This document shows positions 46,969 to 59,144 of a stretch of 64,000 nt of DNA, in pieces. How positions within the stretch are numbered: the stretch's first letter is position 1; every line of letters begins with the position of its first letter. Below the pieces are notes generated by a model. That model saw only the letters and a list, made by a program, of their open reading frames with translations, ran no database searches and had not been told where the DNA came from. Position numbers and translations under genes: made by a program. The DNA lies in the NCBI RefSeq assembly GCF_016862515.1, contig NZ_BONC01000019.1, positions 54,419 to 118,418 of the forward strand. The letters run 5' to 3'. Origin of the DNA: Asanoa iriomotensis. Its GTDB lineage: Bacteria > Actinomycetota > Actinomycetes > Mycobacteriales > Micromonosporaceae.

Positions 46969-48116
46969 GCGTCACGACGCCCCGGGGTTTTCGTGCTTCC
47001 GGTGTGACCGCCGGGCTCAAGCCCAGTGGCAACCCCGACGTCGCGCTCGTCGTCAACGACGGTCCCTCGACCGCCGTGGCCGGCGTGTTCACCGCCAACC
47101 GCATCAAAGCCGCGCCGGTGCTCTGGAGCGAGCAGGTCATCCGCGGGGGATTGGTGCGCGCGGTCGTGCTCAACTCCGGCGGCGCCAACGCCTGCACCGG
47201 CACGCTCGGCTTCCAGGACACCCACGCCACGGCCGAGCACGTCGCCGAGGCGCTCGGCACGGGTGCGGGTGACGTCGCGGTCTGCTCCACCGGGCTGATC
47301 GGCGAGCGGCTGCCGATGGACAAGCTGCTGCCGGGCGTGACCGCGGCGGTCGACGCGCTGGACCGCGACGGTGGGGACGCCGCCGCGCGCGCCATCATGA
47401 CGACCGACACCAAGCCCAAGTCCACAGTGGTCAACCGGGACGGCTGGACCGTCGGCGGCATGGCCAAGGGCGCCGGCATGCTCGCACCGGGAATGGCCAC
47501 CATGCTCTGCGTGCTGACCACCGACGCGGTCGCCGACGCCCGGACGCTCGACGTGGCGCTGCGGGCGGCGACGCGGGTCACCTTCGACCGGGTCGACTCC
47601 GACGGCTGCATGTCCACCAACGACACGGTGCTGCTGCTGGCCAGCGGCGCCTCCGGGGTCTCGCCGTCGACCGCCGAGCTGTCCGCCGCGGTCGCCGAGG
47701 CGTGCCAGGACCTGTGCGTGCAGCTCGTCGACGACGCCGAGGGCGCGACCAAGAAGGTCGCGATCCAGGTGACCGGCGCGGCCTCCGAGGACGACGCGGT
47801 CGAGGTCGGCCGCAGCGTGGCCCGCAACAACCTGGTCAAGACCGCGCTGTTCGGCAACGACCCGAACTGGGGCCGGATCCTGGCGGCCGTCGGCACCACG
47901 GCGGCGGAGTTCGAGTCGGACCAGCTCGACGTGGCGGTCAACGGGGTCTGGGTCTGCCGCGCCGGCGCCGCCGCCGAGGACCGCTCCAAGGTGGACCTGT
48001 CCGGCCGCGACGTGACCGTGCACGTCGAGCTGCACGCCGGCGCCGACAAGGCCACCATCTGGACCAACGACCTGTCGCACGGCTACGTCCACGAGAACTC
48101 GGCGTACTCGACATGA
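46965..48116 (+). CDS. argJ: Glutamate N-acetyltransferase / amino-acid acetyltransferase
   Basis: Bifunctional ornithine acetyltransferase that recycles the acetyl group from acetylornithine to glutamate, so the pathway is the cyclic type. The 383-residue precursor self-cleaves before the nucleophile Thr in [17 protein letters not shown]. Other family blocks are [24 protein letters not shown] and [14 protein letters not shown]. It overlaps argC and argB by 4 bases each. Confidence 0.96.
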   Translation: MSVTTPRGFRASGVTAGLKPSGNPDVALVVNDGPSTAVAGVFTANRIKAAPVLWSEQVIRGGLVRAVVLNSGGANACTGTLGFQDTHATAEHVAEALGTGAGDVAVCSTGLIGERLPMDKLLPGVTAAVDALDRDGGDAAARAIMTTDTKPKSTVVNRDGWTVGGMAKGAGMLAPGMATMLCVLTTDAVADARTLDVALRAATRVTFDRVDSDGCMSTNDTVLLLASGASGVSPSTAELSAAVAEACQDLCVQLVDDAEGATKKVAIQVTGAASEDDAVEVGRSVARNNLVKTALFGNDPNWGRILAAVGTTAAEFESDQLDVAVNGVWVCRAGAAAEDRSKVDLSGRDVTVHVELHAGADKATIWTNDLSHGYVHENSAYST

Positions 48117-49005
48117 CCGCCTCCCTCTCCCGCGACCTGAGCGTCGCGCAGAGCAAGGCGGCCACGCTGATCGAGGCGTTGCCGTGGCTGGCCCGGTTCA
48201 ACGGCGCGACCGTCGTGGTCAAGTACGGCGGCAACGCGATGGTCGACCCCGAGCTGCAGCGCGCGTTCGCGGCCGACATGGTCTTCCTGCGGTACGCCGG
48301 CCTGAAGCCGGTCGTCGTGCACGGCGGCGGCCCGCAGATCTCCGCGATGCTCAAGCGCCTCGGCATCGTCACCGAGTTCCGCGGCGGCCTGCGGGTCACC
48401 ACGCCCGAGGCGATGGACGTCGTGCGGATGGTGCTGGTCGGCCAGGTCGGCCGCGAGCTGGTCGGGCTGATCAACGAGCACGGCCCGTTCGCCGTCGGGC
48501 TCTCCGGCGAGGACGCCCGGCTGTTCACCGCTGTGCGCCGGCCCGCGTTCGTCGACGGGCAGCCCGTCGACGTCGGCCAGGTCGGCGACGTGGCCAGCGT
48601 GCACACCTCGGCCGTCGACGACCTGATCGCCGCCGGCCGGATCCCGGTCATCTCGACGGTCGCGCCGGACGCCGACGGCGTGCTGCACAACCTCAACGCC
48701 GACACCGCCGCGGCCGCCCTGGCCGTCGCGCTGGAGGCCCGCAAGCTGGTCGTGCTCACCGACGTGCCCGGCCTCTACGCCGACTGGCCCGACACGGCCA
48801 GCCTCGTCTCCCAGATCACCGCCACCGACCTCGAACGCCTGCTCCCGAGCCTCGCCGCGGGCATGGTGCCGAAGATGGAGGCGTGCCTGCGCGCGGTGCG
48901 CGGCGGTGTGCCCGCCGCGCACGTGGTCGACGGCCGCGTCGCCCACTCCACTTTGCTCGAAGTGTTCACGTCGGAGGGTTTCGGAACCATGGTGGTGAAC
49001 GCGTC

Positions 49006-49009
<4 letters not shown>
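48113..49009 (+). CDS. argB: Acetylglutamate kinase
   Basis: Phosphorylates N-acetylglutamate, normally the arginine-feedback step. The 298-residue amino-acid kinase fold shows [10 protein letters not shown] (about residue 34), [17 protein letters not shown] and [29 protein letters not shown]. An N-terminal helix (about residues 1-28) like that of arginine-sensitive hexameric enzymes is present. It overlaps argJ and argD by 4 bases. Confidence 0.96.
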
Positions 49010-51660
<2,651 letters not shown>

Positions 51661-51661
<1 letters not shown>

Positions 51662-52872
51662 TGACCGAGCGCGTCGTCCTCGCATATTCCGGAGGCCTCG
51701 ACACCTCCGTCGCCATTCCTTACCTCGCCGAGAAGACCGGTGCCGAGGTGATCGCGGTCGCGGTCGACGTCGGCCAGGGCGGCGAGGACATGGCCGTCAT
51801 CCGCCAGCGGGCGATCGACTGCGGCGCGGTCGAGTCCGAGGTGGTCGACGCCCGCGACGAGTTCGCGGCCGACTACTGCCTGCCGGCGATCCGCGCCAAC
51901 GCGCTCTACATGGACCGCTACCCGCTGGTCTCCGCGCTGTCCCGGCCGCTGATCGTCAAGCACCTCGTCGCCGCGGCGCGCAAGCACGGCGGCACGATCG
52001 TCTCGCACGGCTGCACCGGCAAGGGCAACGACCAGGTGCGGTTCGAGGTCGGCCTGGGCGCGCTCGCGCCTGACCTCAAGGTGGTCGCACCGGCCCGCGA
52101 CTTCGCCTGGACCAGGGACAAGGCCATCGCGTACGCGGAGGAGAAGGGCCTGCCGATCGACGTGACGGCCAAGTCGCCGTACTCGATCGACCAGAACCTG
52201 TGGGGTCGCGCCGTCGAGACGGGCTTCCTGGAGGACATCTGGAACGGCCCGATCGAGGACGTGTACTCGTACACCGCGAACCCGGCCGAGCCGCGCGACG
52301 CCGACGAGGTCGTGATCACGTTCGACGGCGGCGTCCCGGTCGCGATCGACGGCGAGACCGTGACGCCGTTCCAGGCCGTCGCCGAGCTCAACCGGCGTGC
52401 CGGTGCACAGGGCGTCGGCCGGCTCGACATGGTCGAGGACCGGCTGGTCGGGATCAAGAGCCGCGAGGTGTACGAGGCTCCGGGCGCGATCGCGTTGATC
52501 ACCGCTCACCAGGAGCTGGAGGCCGTCACCGTCGAGCGCGACGTGGCCCGGTTCAAGAAGAGCGTCGACCAGCGCTGGGCCGAGCTCGCCTACGACGGGC
52601 TGTGGTTCTCGCCGCTCAAGCACTCGCTGGACGCGTTCATCGCCGACACCCAGAAGCACGTCAACGGCGAGGTGCGGCTGACCCTGCACGGCGGCCGCGC
52701 GGTCGTCACCGGTCGCCGCTCCGAGTCCTCGCTGTACGACTTCGGCCTGGCCACCTACGACACCGGCGACACGTTCGACCAGTCGCTGGCCAAGGGCTTC
52801 GTGCAGCTCTGGGGCCTGCCGTCGCGGATGGCAGCCGCCCGGGATGCCCGGTTGGGCGGCCCGTCGGCGTGA
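51661..52872 (+). CDS. argG: Argininosuccinate synthase
   Basis: Joins citrulline and aspartate using ATP. The 403-residue enzyme has the PP-loop [14 protein letters not shown] at its N-terminus, then [31 protein letters not shown] and the C-terminal multimerisation tail. GGGAGC precedes the ATG. The GTGA overlap at its end would start argH at 52869 if that start is used. Confidence 0.97.
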
Positions 52873-52889
52873 CCGACAGAATGGTGGCC

Positions 52890-54323
52890 GTGACCGATCA
52901 GTCTGTTTCGCGCACGAGCCTGTGGGGCGGCCGGTTCGCCGGCGGCCCCGCGGAGGCCCTCGCCCGCCTGTCGGTGAGCGTCCAGTTCGACTGGCGGCTC
53001 GCCCCCTACGACCTGGCGGCGTCCCGGGCGCACGCCCGCGTGCTCGCGCACGCCGGGCTGCTCGACGCGGAGGAGCTGGGCCAGATGCTGGCCGCGCTCG
53101 ACGACCTGGAGGCCGCCTGCGCCTCCGGGTCGTTCCGGCCGACCGTCGACGACGAGGACGTGCACACCGCTCTCGAGCGCGGGCTGCTGGAGCGGCTCGG
53201 CACGCTCGGCGGCAAGCTGCGTGCCGGCCGGTCCCGCAACGACCAGGTCGCCACCGACCTGCGGCTGTATCTCCGCGATCACGCCCGCGGAGTGGCGGCT
53301 CGGCTTGTCGAGCTGGCGGACGCCCTGGTTTCGCAGGCCGCGCAGCATGTCGAGACGCCCGCGCCCGGCATGACGCACGTGCAGCACGCCCAGCCGGTCA
53401 CCTTCGGCCACTGGCTGCTCGCGCACGTGCAGCCGCTGCTGCGCGACCTCGACCGGCTGCGCGACTGGGACAAGCGCACCGCGATCTCGCCGCTGGGCTC
53501 GGGCGCGCTGGCCGGCTCGTCGCTGCCGCTCGACCCGGTGGTGGTGGCCAAGGAGCTGGGCTTCACGACGTCCGCGGCCAACTCGATGGACGCCGTCGCC
53601 GACCGCGACTTCGCCGCGGAGTTCCTGTTCGTGACGGCGCTGGCCGGCGTGCACCTGTCCCGGCTCGGCGAGGAGGTCGTGCTCTGGACCTCGCAGGAGT
53701 TCGGCTGGGTGGAGCTCGACGACGCGTTCGCCACCGGCTCGTCGATCATGCCGCAGAAGAAGAACGCGGACATCGCCGAGCTGGCCCGGGGCAAGTCCGG
53801 CCGGCTGGTCGGCGGCCTGGTCGCGGTGCTGACGATGCTCAAGGGCCTGCCGCTGACCTACGACCGGGACATGCAGGAGGACAAGGAGCCGGTCTTCGAC
53901 GCGGTCGACACGCTGGAGCTGCTGCTGCCGGCGCTGGCCGGGATGATCTCCACGATGACCGTGCGGGCCGACCGGCTGGCGGCCGCGGCGCCCGTAGGCT
54001 TCACGCTGGCCACCGAGGTCGCGGACTGGCTGGTCCGGCGCGGCGTGCCGTTCCGTGACGCGCACGAGGTGACCGGCAAGCTGGTGTCGCTCTGCGAGTC
54101 GCGCGACTGCGCGCTGGACGACCTGTCCGACGACGACCTGCGCGAGGTCAGCGCCCTGCTGACCCCGGAGGTGCGCACGGTGCTCTCGGTCGAGTCGGCG
54201 CTCGCGTCGCGGACGACGCCGGGCTCGACGGGCCCGGGCCCGGTGGCCGACCAGTTGGCGTCGGTGCAGGACAAGCTGGAGGGTTGGCGGGAGTGGGCCG
54301 CGCAGCGCGTCGTCCCGCGCTGA
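52890..54323 (+). CDS. argH: Argininosuccinate lyase
   Basis: Splits argininosuccinate to arginine and fumarate. The 477-residue protein has SLWGGRFAGGP at the N-terminus, the catalytic His in THVQHAQPVTFGHW, and the family signature GSSIMPQKKNAD with the catalytic Ser. Four in-frame starts exist: 52869, which overlaps argG by 4 bases, 52881, 52884 and 52890. I choose GTG 52890 because it lies closest to the homology and because CAGAAT at 52877-52882 stands 7 nt before it; the operon overlap would favour 52869. Confidence 0.94.
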   Translation: MTDQSVSRTSLWGGRFAGGPAEALARLSVSVQFDWRLAPYDLAASRAHARVLAHAGLLDAEELGQMLAALDDLEAACASGSFRPTVDDEDVHTALERGLLERLGTLGGKLRAGRSRNDQVATDLRLYLRDHARGVAARLVELADALVSQAAQHVETPAPGMTHVQHAQPVTFGHWLLAHVQPLLRDLDRLRDWDKRTAISPLGSGALAGSSLPLDPVVVAKELGFTTSAANSMDAVADRDFAAEFLFVTALAGVHLSRLGEEVVLWTSQEFGWVELDDAFATGSSIMPQKKNADIAELARGKSGRLVGGLVAVLTMLKGLPLTYDRDMQEDKEPVFDAVDTLELLLPALAGMISTMTVRADRLAAAAPVGFTLATEVADWLVRRGVPFRDAHEVTGKLVSLCESRDCALDDLSDDDLREVSALLTPEVRTVLSVESALASRTTPGSTGPGPVADQLASVQDKLEGWREWAAQRVVPR

Positions 54324-54916
54324 GGTCGGTGCTGGCCGGCCCGGTCGAGCTGGCGGCGCGGTCGCTGCTCGGCTGCACGCTGACGGCCGGCGGCGTGACG
54401 GTGCGGCTGACCGAGGTGGAGGCGTACGCGGGGACGGGTGAAGATCCGGCCTCGCACGCCCACCGCGGCCGCACGGAGCGCAACGCGATCATGTTCGGGC
54501 CGGCAGGTTTCTCCTACGTCTACTTCACCTACGGCATGCACTGGTGCATGAACGTGGTCTGCGGCACGCCCGGCGTGGCCTCGGCCGTGCTGCTGCGTGC
54601 GGGCGAGGTGGTGTCCGGTTTGGACGCGGCCCGCGCGCGGCGCTCCGCCGTCCGTCGCGATGTCGACCTGGCTCGCGGGCCCGCCCGGCTGTGTTCGGCG
54701 CTGGGCATCGACCGCTCGGCCTACGGTCTGGACCTGCTGTCCGCGTCTAGCCCGGTGCGGCTGTCGTGGGGTCCGTCGTCTCCTCCGGACACCGCGATCG
54801 CGGCCGGTCCCCGGGTCGGCGTGACAGGTGCGCACGACCTGGAGTGGCGGTTCTGGATCAGCGGCGACCCCACGGTCAGCGCCTACCGCAGGCACGTACC
54901 CAAGACACGCATTTAA
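54293..54916 (+). CDS. DNA-3-methyladenine glycosylase (AAG/MPG family)
   Basis: Removes alkylated purines in base excision repair. About 207 residues, with the family pattern RSLLGCTL, VEAYAGTGEDPASHAHRGRTERNAIMFGPAGFSYVYFTYGMHWCMNVVC (catalytic Glu in VEAY) and GPRVGVTGAHDLEWRFW. The start is uncertain: GTG 54293 lies within the argH end, and GTG 54329 is an alternative with GAGG just upstream. The overlap with argH suggests read-through from the arginine operon. Confidence 0.9.
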   Translation: MGRAARRPALRSVLAGPVELAARSLLGCTLTAGGVTVRLTEVEAYAGTGEDPASHAHRGRTERNAIMFGPAGFSYVYFTYGMHWCMNVVCGTPGVASAVLLRAGEVVSGLDAARARRSAVRRDVDLARGPARLCSALGIDRSAYGLDLLSASSPVRLSWGPSSPPDTAIAAGPRVGVTGAHDLEWRFWISGDPTVSAYRRHVPKTRI

Positions 54917-54941
54917 GAAGGTCTTGCTTTCGCGACCGCTT

Positions 54942-54993
54942 CCATTGAAGATTTCCTTCAGTACGCACCACCTGACGGCGAAAATCTTCATGG
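54942..54993 (+). repeat. Inverted repeat upstream of the GHL10 gene
   Basis: CCATTGAAGATTT at 54942-54954 and AAATCTTCATGG at 54982-54993 form a 12-bp stem with one bulge around a 27-nt loop, ending at the ribosome site (GGAGG at 54992-54996). This AT-rich structure is unlike its surroundings and could be an operator or an RNA element controlling translation. Confidence 0.5.
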
Positions 54994-55005
54994 AGGTACG
55001 CACGC

Positions 55006-56619
55006 ATGGCACGCAGACTCGGCGCGGCACTGGGTGTCGCGGCGTTGACCCTTTCCCTGTTGGCCGTGGTGGCGCCCGCGCCGGCCGCGGCCTCGGCCTC
55101 CGCCACCTGTGTGACGAACCCGGCGGCGCCCAAGCGGCAGTTCCGGGCGATGTGGATCTCGTCGGTGGTCAACATCGACTGGCCGACCAAGGCGTCGCAG
55201 ACCGCGCCCGACGTCGTCGCGGCGCAGAAGGCTGAATATCTGGGCTGGCTCGACCTGGCCGAGCGGCTCAACCACACCGCGGTGATCGTGCAGATCCGGC
55301 CGACCGCCGACGCGTTCTGGCCCTCGCCCCACGAGCCCTGGTCGGAGTTCCTCACCGGCGTGCGCGGGCAGGACCCGGGCTGGGACCCGCTGGCCTTCGT
55401 GATCTCCGAGGCGCACAAGCGCAACCTCGAGTTCCACGCCTGGATGAACCCGTACCGCGTCTCCATGCCGGACGGCGCCGGCGTCGACATCAACAAGCTC
55501 GCGCCCGGCCACCCGGTGCGGCAGCACCCGGACTGGGTCGTGCCGTACCCGATCAACGCGGCCGGCGCGCGGCTCTACTACAACCCGGGCATTCCCGAGG
55601 TGCGGGCGTTCGTGCAGACGGCGATGCTCGACGCGATCGAGCGGTACGACGTCGACGGCGTGCACTTCGACGACTATTTCTACCCGTACCCGGCGGCCAA
55701 CCAGGACTTCGCGGATGACGCGACGTTCGCGGCGTACAACCGTGGTTTCACGAACAAGGCCGACTGGCGCCGCGACAACATCAACCTGCTGGTCCAGGAG
55801 TTCGGCACCGCGGTGAAGCAGGCGAAGCCGTGGGTGAAGTTCGGGATCAGCCCGTTCGGCATCTGGCGCAACAAGACCGCGGACCCGCTCGGCTCCGACA
55901 CGGCCGGATCGCAGTCGTACGACATCATCTCCGCCGACACCCGCAAGTGGGTGAAGGAGGAGTGGATCGACTACATCGTGCCGCAGATCTACTGGAGCAT
56001 CGGTTTCACGGTCGCCGACTACGCCAAGCTGATCCCGTGGTGGTCCGATGTGGTCAGTGGCACCAAGGTGCAGCTCTACATCGGCGAGGCCGACTACAAG
56101 ATCGCGGCGAACGCCGACACCAACTGGAACGACCCGCGGGAGATGACCGACCATCTGGCGTTCGCCCGCGACTACAACGTCTCGGGCCACGTGCACTTCA
56201 GCGCGGTCCAGGTGCGGTCCAACAAGCTGGGCGCGACCGACATCTACGCGGCCGAGCACTATGCCCACCCGGCTCTGGTGCCGGCGATGACCCACCTGCC
56301 GCACAAGCCGCTGATGTTCCCGATCGTCACGTCCGCAACGCGGGACGACGCTGGTGCGGTGACGCTGCGCTGGCAGCAGCCGGCCGACGGAATCGGCCCG
56401 TTCGGCAAGGCCACGTCGTACGCGATCTACCGGTTCGACGGTGTTCGTGCACCGAGCGCCTGCGATTTGGCCGACGCGACCCACCTCGTCGACACGGTGC
56501 GCGGAACGTCCTTCGTGGACAGCACGGCGCAGCCGGGTCAGCGCTACACCTACGTGGTGACGGCGCTTGACCGGTTGTGGAACGAGAGCCCGATGGGCCC
56601 GCCGCGCATAGTGCGCTGA
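55006..56619 (+). CDS. Secreted GHL10-family glycoside hydrolase with C-terminal FnIII
   Basis: An exported 537-residue protein. A signal peptide (MARRLGAALGVAALTLSLLAVVAPAPAAASA) is cleaved near residue 31. A TIM-barrel of the GHL10 (DUF187) family follows, with FRAMWISSVVNIDWP near the start, FHAWMNPYRVS, the acidic YDVDGVHFDDYFYPYP and IDYIVPQIYWSIGF. A C-terminal fibronectin-III-like domain covers about residues 440-537. Relatives act on bacterial cell-wall or extracellular glycans; the substrate here is not known. GGAGG precedes the ATG. The second palindrome copy follows the stop after 5 bases. Confidence 0.85.
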   Translation: MARRLGAALGVAALTLSLLAVVAPAPAAASASATCVTNPAAPKRQFRAMWISSVVNIDWPTKASQTAPDVVAAQKAEYLGWLDLAERLNHTAVIVQIRPTADAFWPSPHEPWSEFLTGVRGQDPGWDPLAFVISEAHKRNLEFHAWMNPYRVSMPDGAGVDINKLAPGHPVRQHPDWVVPYPINAAGARLYYNPGIPEVRAFVQTAMLDAIERYDVDGVHFDDYFYPYPAANQDFADDATFAAYNRGFTNKADWRRDNINLLVQEFGTAVKQAKPWVKFGISPFGIWRNKTADPLGSDTAGSQSYDIISADTRKWVKEEWIDYIVPQIYWSIGFTVADYAKLIPWWSDVVSGTKVQLYIGEADYKIAANADTNWNDPREMTDHLAFARDYNVSGHVHFSAVQVRSNKLGATDIYAAEHYAHPALVPAMTHLPHKPLMFPIVTSATRDDAGAVTLRWQQPADGIGPFGKATSYAIYRFDGVRAPSACDLADATHLVDTVRGTSFVDSTAQPGQRYTYVVTALDRLWNESPMGPPRIVR

Positions 56620-56624
56620 CGGTC

Positions 56625-56672
56625 GCAAGGAACGGTCCGTTGCTAACGCGTTAGCAACGGACCGTTCCTTGC
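56625..56672. repeat. Perfect 48-nt palindrome, copy 2
   Basis: Two 24-bp arms meet at 56648/56649. The outer 17 bases, GCAAGGAACGGTCCGTT, are identical to those at 12589-12605, while the inner arm differs on both sides in a compensating way. It lies between the convergent GHL10 and TetR genes, where a two-way terminator is expected. Confidence 0.8.
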
Positions 56673-56678
56673 TCTGGG

Positions 56679-57245
56679 TCAGGGGCGGTAGTGACCGTCG
56701 TGGTCGAAGCTGCCGATCATCTCGGTCATCCACGGTGACTGCTCGACCTGGTCGGGCCCGATCACCCGCATCGAGGCGAGCACGGTGAGCAGCATGCCCT
56801 TGGCGATGAAGTCGCTCGCCTCGGCGGCCGTCACGCCGGTGAGCTCGCGGACGAGATAGAAGATGTCCCCGTAACACCGCCGGGCCGTGCGGCCGATCTC
56901 GTCGTCGGCGTTGGCCGCGGCGAACCCGTGCAGCAACACCGGCAGCAGGTAGCGCTCCTCCAACAGCCGATCGAACCCGTTGGCCAGGTCGTGGAGCTGC
57001 GCGCCCTCGGTGGGGGCGGCGTCGCGGAAAGCCTGTTGGATTCGGCCGCTGACGTGCTCGATCACCGTGATGAACAGTGCCTGCTTGGAGCCGAAGAGCC
57101 TGATCACGTACGGCTGGGAGACGCCGGCCAGGCGGGCGATGTCGTCGGTGGCGGTGCCCGCGTAGCCGCCCTTGGCGAACGCGGCTATCGCCGCCTCGAC
57201 GAGTTGCTCGCTGCGCTCGGCGGCGGTGAGCCGGGTGCGTGTCAC
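56679..57245 (-). CDS. TetR-family transcription repressor
   Basis: A 188-residue repressor, divergent from the MFS exporter it presumably controls. The N-terminal helix-turn-helix is FAKGGYAGTATDDIARLAGVSQPYVIRLFGSKQALF (about residues 22-58); the rest is the helical ligand domain. I start at GTG 57245, which has AGGGAG in front; ATG 57269 is an alternative adding 8 residues. Confidence 0.9.
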   Translation of the reverse strand: MTRTRLTAAERSEQLVEAAIAAFAKGGYAGTATDDIARLAGVSQPYVIRLFGSKQALFITVIEHVSGRIQQAFRDAAPTEGAQLHDLANGFDRLLEERYLLPVLLHGFAAANADDEIGRTARRCYGDIFYLVRELTGVTAAEASDFIAKGMLLTVLASMRVIGPDQVEQSPWMTEMIGSFDHDGHYRP

Positions 57246-57270
57246 GCTGCTCCCTTCTGCTGTTGACATG

Positions 57271-57308
57271 TTATCAGTCGATTACTACCTTCGTAGTTAT
57301 CAGTCGAT
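57271..57308. promoter_or_regulatory. TetR/MFS intergenic operator repeats
   Basis: The 12-mer TTATCAGTCGAT occurs twice in direct orientation, at 57271-57282 and 57297-57308, 26 bases apart. Between them ACTAC-CTTC-GTAGT (57284-57297) is an inverted repeat. This AT-rich block separates the divergent tetR and exporter genes and is the obvious place for the repressor to bind and for both promoters. Confidence 0.6.
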
Positions 57309-57328
57309 AGCAACAAGGGGGCTTTGTC

Positions 57329-58768
57329 ATGACCACAACCGCCACACCGGTGGCAGCGGCGCTTGGGGCGGCGCCCGCCCGGTCCCGGTCGCTGGCCGCG
57401 GTATTGATCGCGGTCGGTGTGCCGATGTTCATGGTCACGCTGGACAACCTGGTCGTGACCACCGCGCTGCCGGTGATCCGCCAGTCGTTGGGTGCTTCGC
57501 TCACCGACCTGTCCTGGTTCGTCAACGCGTACACGCTGCCGTTCGCAGCCTTGCTCCTGACCGCCGCGGCGATCGGCGACCGGATCGGCCGGCGGCGGCT
57601 GTTCGTGGCCGGCATCGCGCTGTTCACCCTCGCGTCGGCGGCCTGTGCGCTGGCGACCGAGCCGTGGATGCTCACCGCCGCCCGTGCCGTGCAGGGCGTC
57701 GGCGGTGCGATGGTGATGCCGTTGTCGCTGACGCTGTTGGCGGCGGCCGTACCCGAGAGGATGCGCAACGCGGCGATCGGCATCTGGGGCGGGATCAGCG
57801 GCCTCGGCGTGGCGGTCGGCCCGGTGGTCGGCGGCGCGGTCGCCGAGGGCCTCGACTGGACCTGGATCTTCTGGCTCAACGTGCCGATCGGCGTGCTGGC
57901 GATCGTGCTGGTCCGGGCGGTGCTGACCGAGTCGCACGGTGGCCGCGGCAAGCTCGACCCGCTGGGCCTGGTGCTGGTCTCGACGGGCATGTTCGGCCTG
58001 ATCTGGGGCGTGGTGCACGGCTCGGACGACGGCTGGACGTCGCTGTCCGTGCTGGGCACGCTGATCGGCGGCGCGGTGCTGCTGGCCGCGTTCGTCGGCT
58101 GGGAGCGGCGCTCGCCGGCGCCGATGCTCCCGCCGCAGTTGTTCCGCTCGCGCGCCTTCTCGGCCGTCAACGTGGTGGCGTTCCTGTTCTCCGCCGGTGT
58201 CTTCGGCTCGGTCTTCCTGCTGGCCCAGTTCTTCCAGGTCGTCCAGGGTCTGGGCCCGTTCGGCTCCGGGGTGCGCACGCTGCCGTGGACCGCGGCGCCG
58301 ATGGTGGTCGCGCCGCTCGCGGGTCTGCTGGTCGGCCGGGTGGGCAGTCGGGTGCTCATCGTGTCGGGCCAGGTGCTGCTCGCGGCGGGCCTGCTCTGGC
58401 TCGCGCTGTCGTCCGCCGTCGACGTCGGGTTCGGCTCGCTCGTGCCGGCCTTCGTGCTCGCCGGCATCGGGATGGGTTTGACCTTCGCGCCGTTGAGCAC
58501 GGTGGCGCTGGCCAGCGTCTCCGAGTCCGAGCAGGGCGTCGCGTCCGGGACGATGAACATGGTCCGCGAGTTCGGCGTCGCGGTGGGTGTCGCAGCGCTG
58601 GCGTCGGTCTTCGCGTCGCAGGGCAGCTACGGCACGCCTTCGTCCTATGTCGATGGTCTGGTGCCGGCCGTGCTGGTCGGTGCGGCGGTGGTCGGCGTCG
58701 CGGCTCTGGTCGGGTTGCTGCTGCCGGGTCGCCGGCACTATTTGACGGCACCTAATAGCGGTCACTAG
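57329..58768 (+). CDS. MFS drug exporter, EmrB/QacA (DHA2) family
   Basis: Proton-driven efflux pump of 479 residues with 14 predicted membrane spans. Motif D1/A-type LDNLVVTTALPVIRQ is in span 1, motif A GDRIGRRRLFVAG in the loop after span 2, and motif C-like GPVVGGAVAEGLDWTWIFWLNVPIG in span 5, as in antiporters. AAGGGGG precedes the ATG. Its substrate is unknown; with a divergent TetR it is likely induced by the compound it exports. Confidence 0.92.
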   Translation: MTTTATPVAAALGAAPARSRSLAAVLIAVGVPMFMVTLDNLVVTTALPVIRQSLGASLTDLSWFVNAYTLPFAALLLTAAAIGDRIGRRRLFVAGIALFTLASAACALATEPWMLTAARAVQGVGGAMVMPLSLTLLAAAVPERMRNAAIGIWGGISGLGVAVGPVVGGAVAEGLDWTWIFWLNVPIGVLAIVLVRAVLTESHGGRGKLDPLGLVLVSTGMFGLIWGVVHGSDDGWTSLSVLGTLIGGAVLLAAFVGWERRSPAPMLPPQLFRSRAFSAVNVVAFLFSAGVFGSVFLLAQFFQVVQGLGPFGSGVRTLPWTAAPMVVAPLAGLLVGRVGSRVLIVSGQVLLAAGLLWLALSSAVDVGFGSLVPAFVLAGIGMGLTFAPLSTVALASVSESEQGVASGTMNMVREFGVAVGVAALASVFASQGSYGTPSSYVDGLVPAVLVGAAVVGVAALVGLLLPGRRHYLTAPNSGH

Positions 58769-58778
58769 TATGTCTCGC
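58742..58778 (+). promoter_or_regulatory. Promoter of the PadR gene (leaderless)
   Basis: TTGACG (58742-58747), an 18-nt spacer and TAGTAT (58766-58771) form a near-consensus vegetative promoter. The ATG at 58779 begins 7 nt after the -10 box, so transcription should start at or next to the start codon. The promoter overlaps the last codons of the MFS gene. Confidence 0.7.
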
Positions 58779-59144
58779 ATGACACCTGTCGAGGGCGTGA
58801 CCTCCGTCGAGAGCGATCGGCACACGCAACTGCTTCGCGGCGCCCTCGACATGTGCATGCTGGCGTTGCTGGCCAAGGAGCCGGCGCACGGTTACGAGCT
58901 GGTCCGCCGCCTCGACGAGGCGGGCCTGGACGCCGGCGGCTACGGCACGGTCTATCCGCTGCTGACCCGGATGCGCCGGCTGGGCCTGGTCGTCGACGAG
59001 CTCCAGGACAGCCCGAGCGGCCCACGCCGCAAGGTCTACGCGGTCACGCCGGCGGGCCACCAGCGCCTGGCGGCGTGGCGCCAACAGTGGCAACGGTTCG
59101 TCACCACCGTCAACACGACCCTCGCCGGAGGCGACCATGCATGA
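58779..59144 (+). CDS. PadR-family transcription regulator
   Basis: A 121-residue winged-helix regulator of the short PadR class. The DNA-binding part is LLRGALDMCMLALLAKEPAHGYELVRRLDEAG, with GGYGTVYPLLTRMRRLGLV and SGPRRKVYAVTPAG; a C-terminal dimer helix follows. I start at ATG 58779 (an ATG 9 bases upstream lies in the -10 box). It overlaps the next membrane gene by 8 bases, the usual PadR/target pairing. Confidence 0.92.
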   Translation: MTPVEGVTSVESDRHTQLLRGALDMCMLALLAKEPAHGYELVRRLDEAGLDAGGYGTVYPLLTRMRRLGLVVDELQDSPSGPRRKVYAVTPAGHQRLAAWRQQWQRFVTTVNTTLAGGDHA

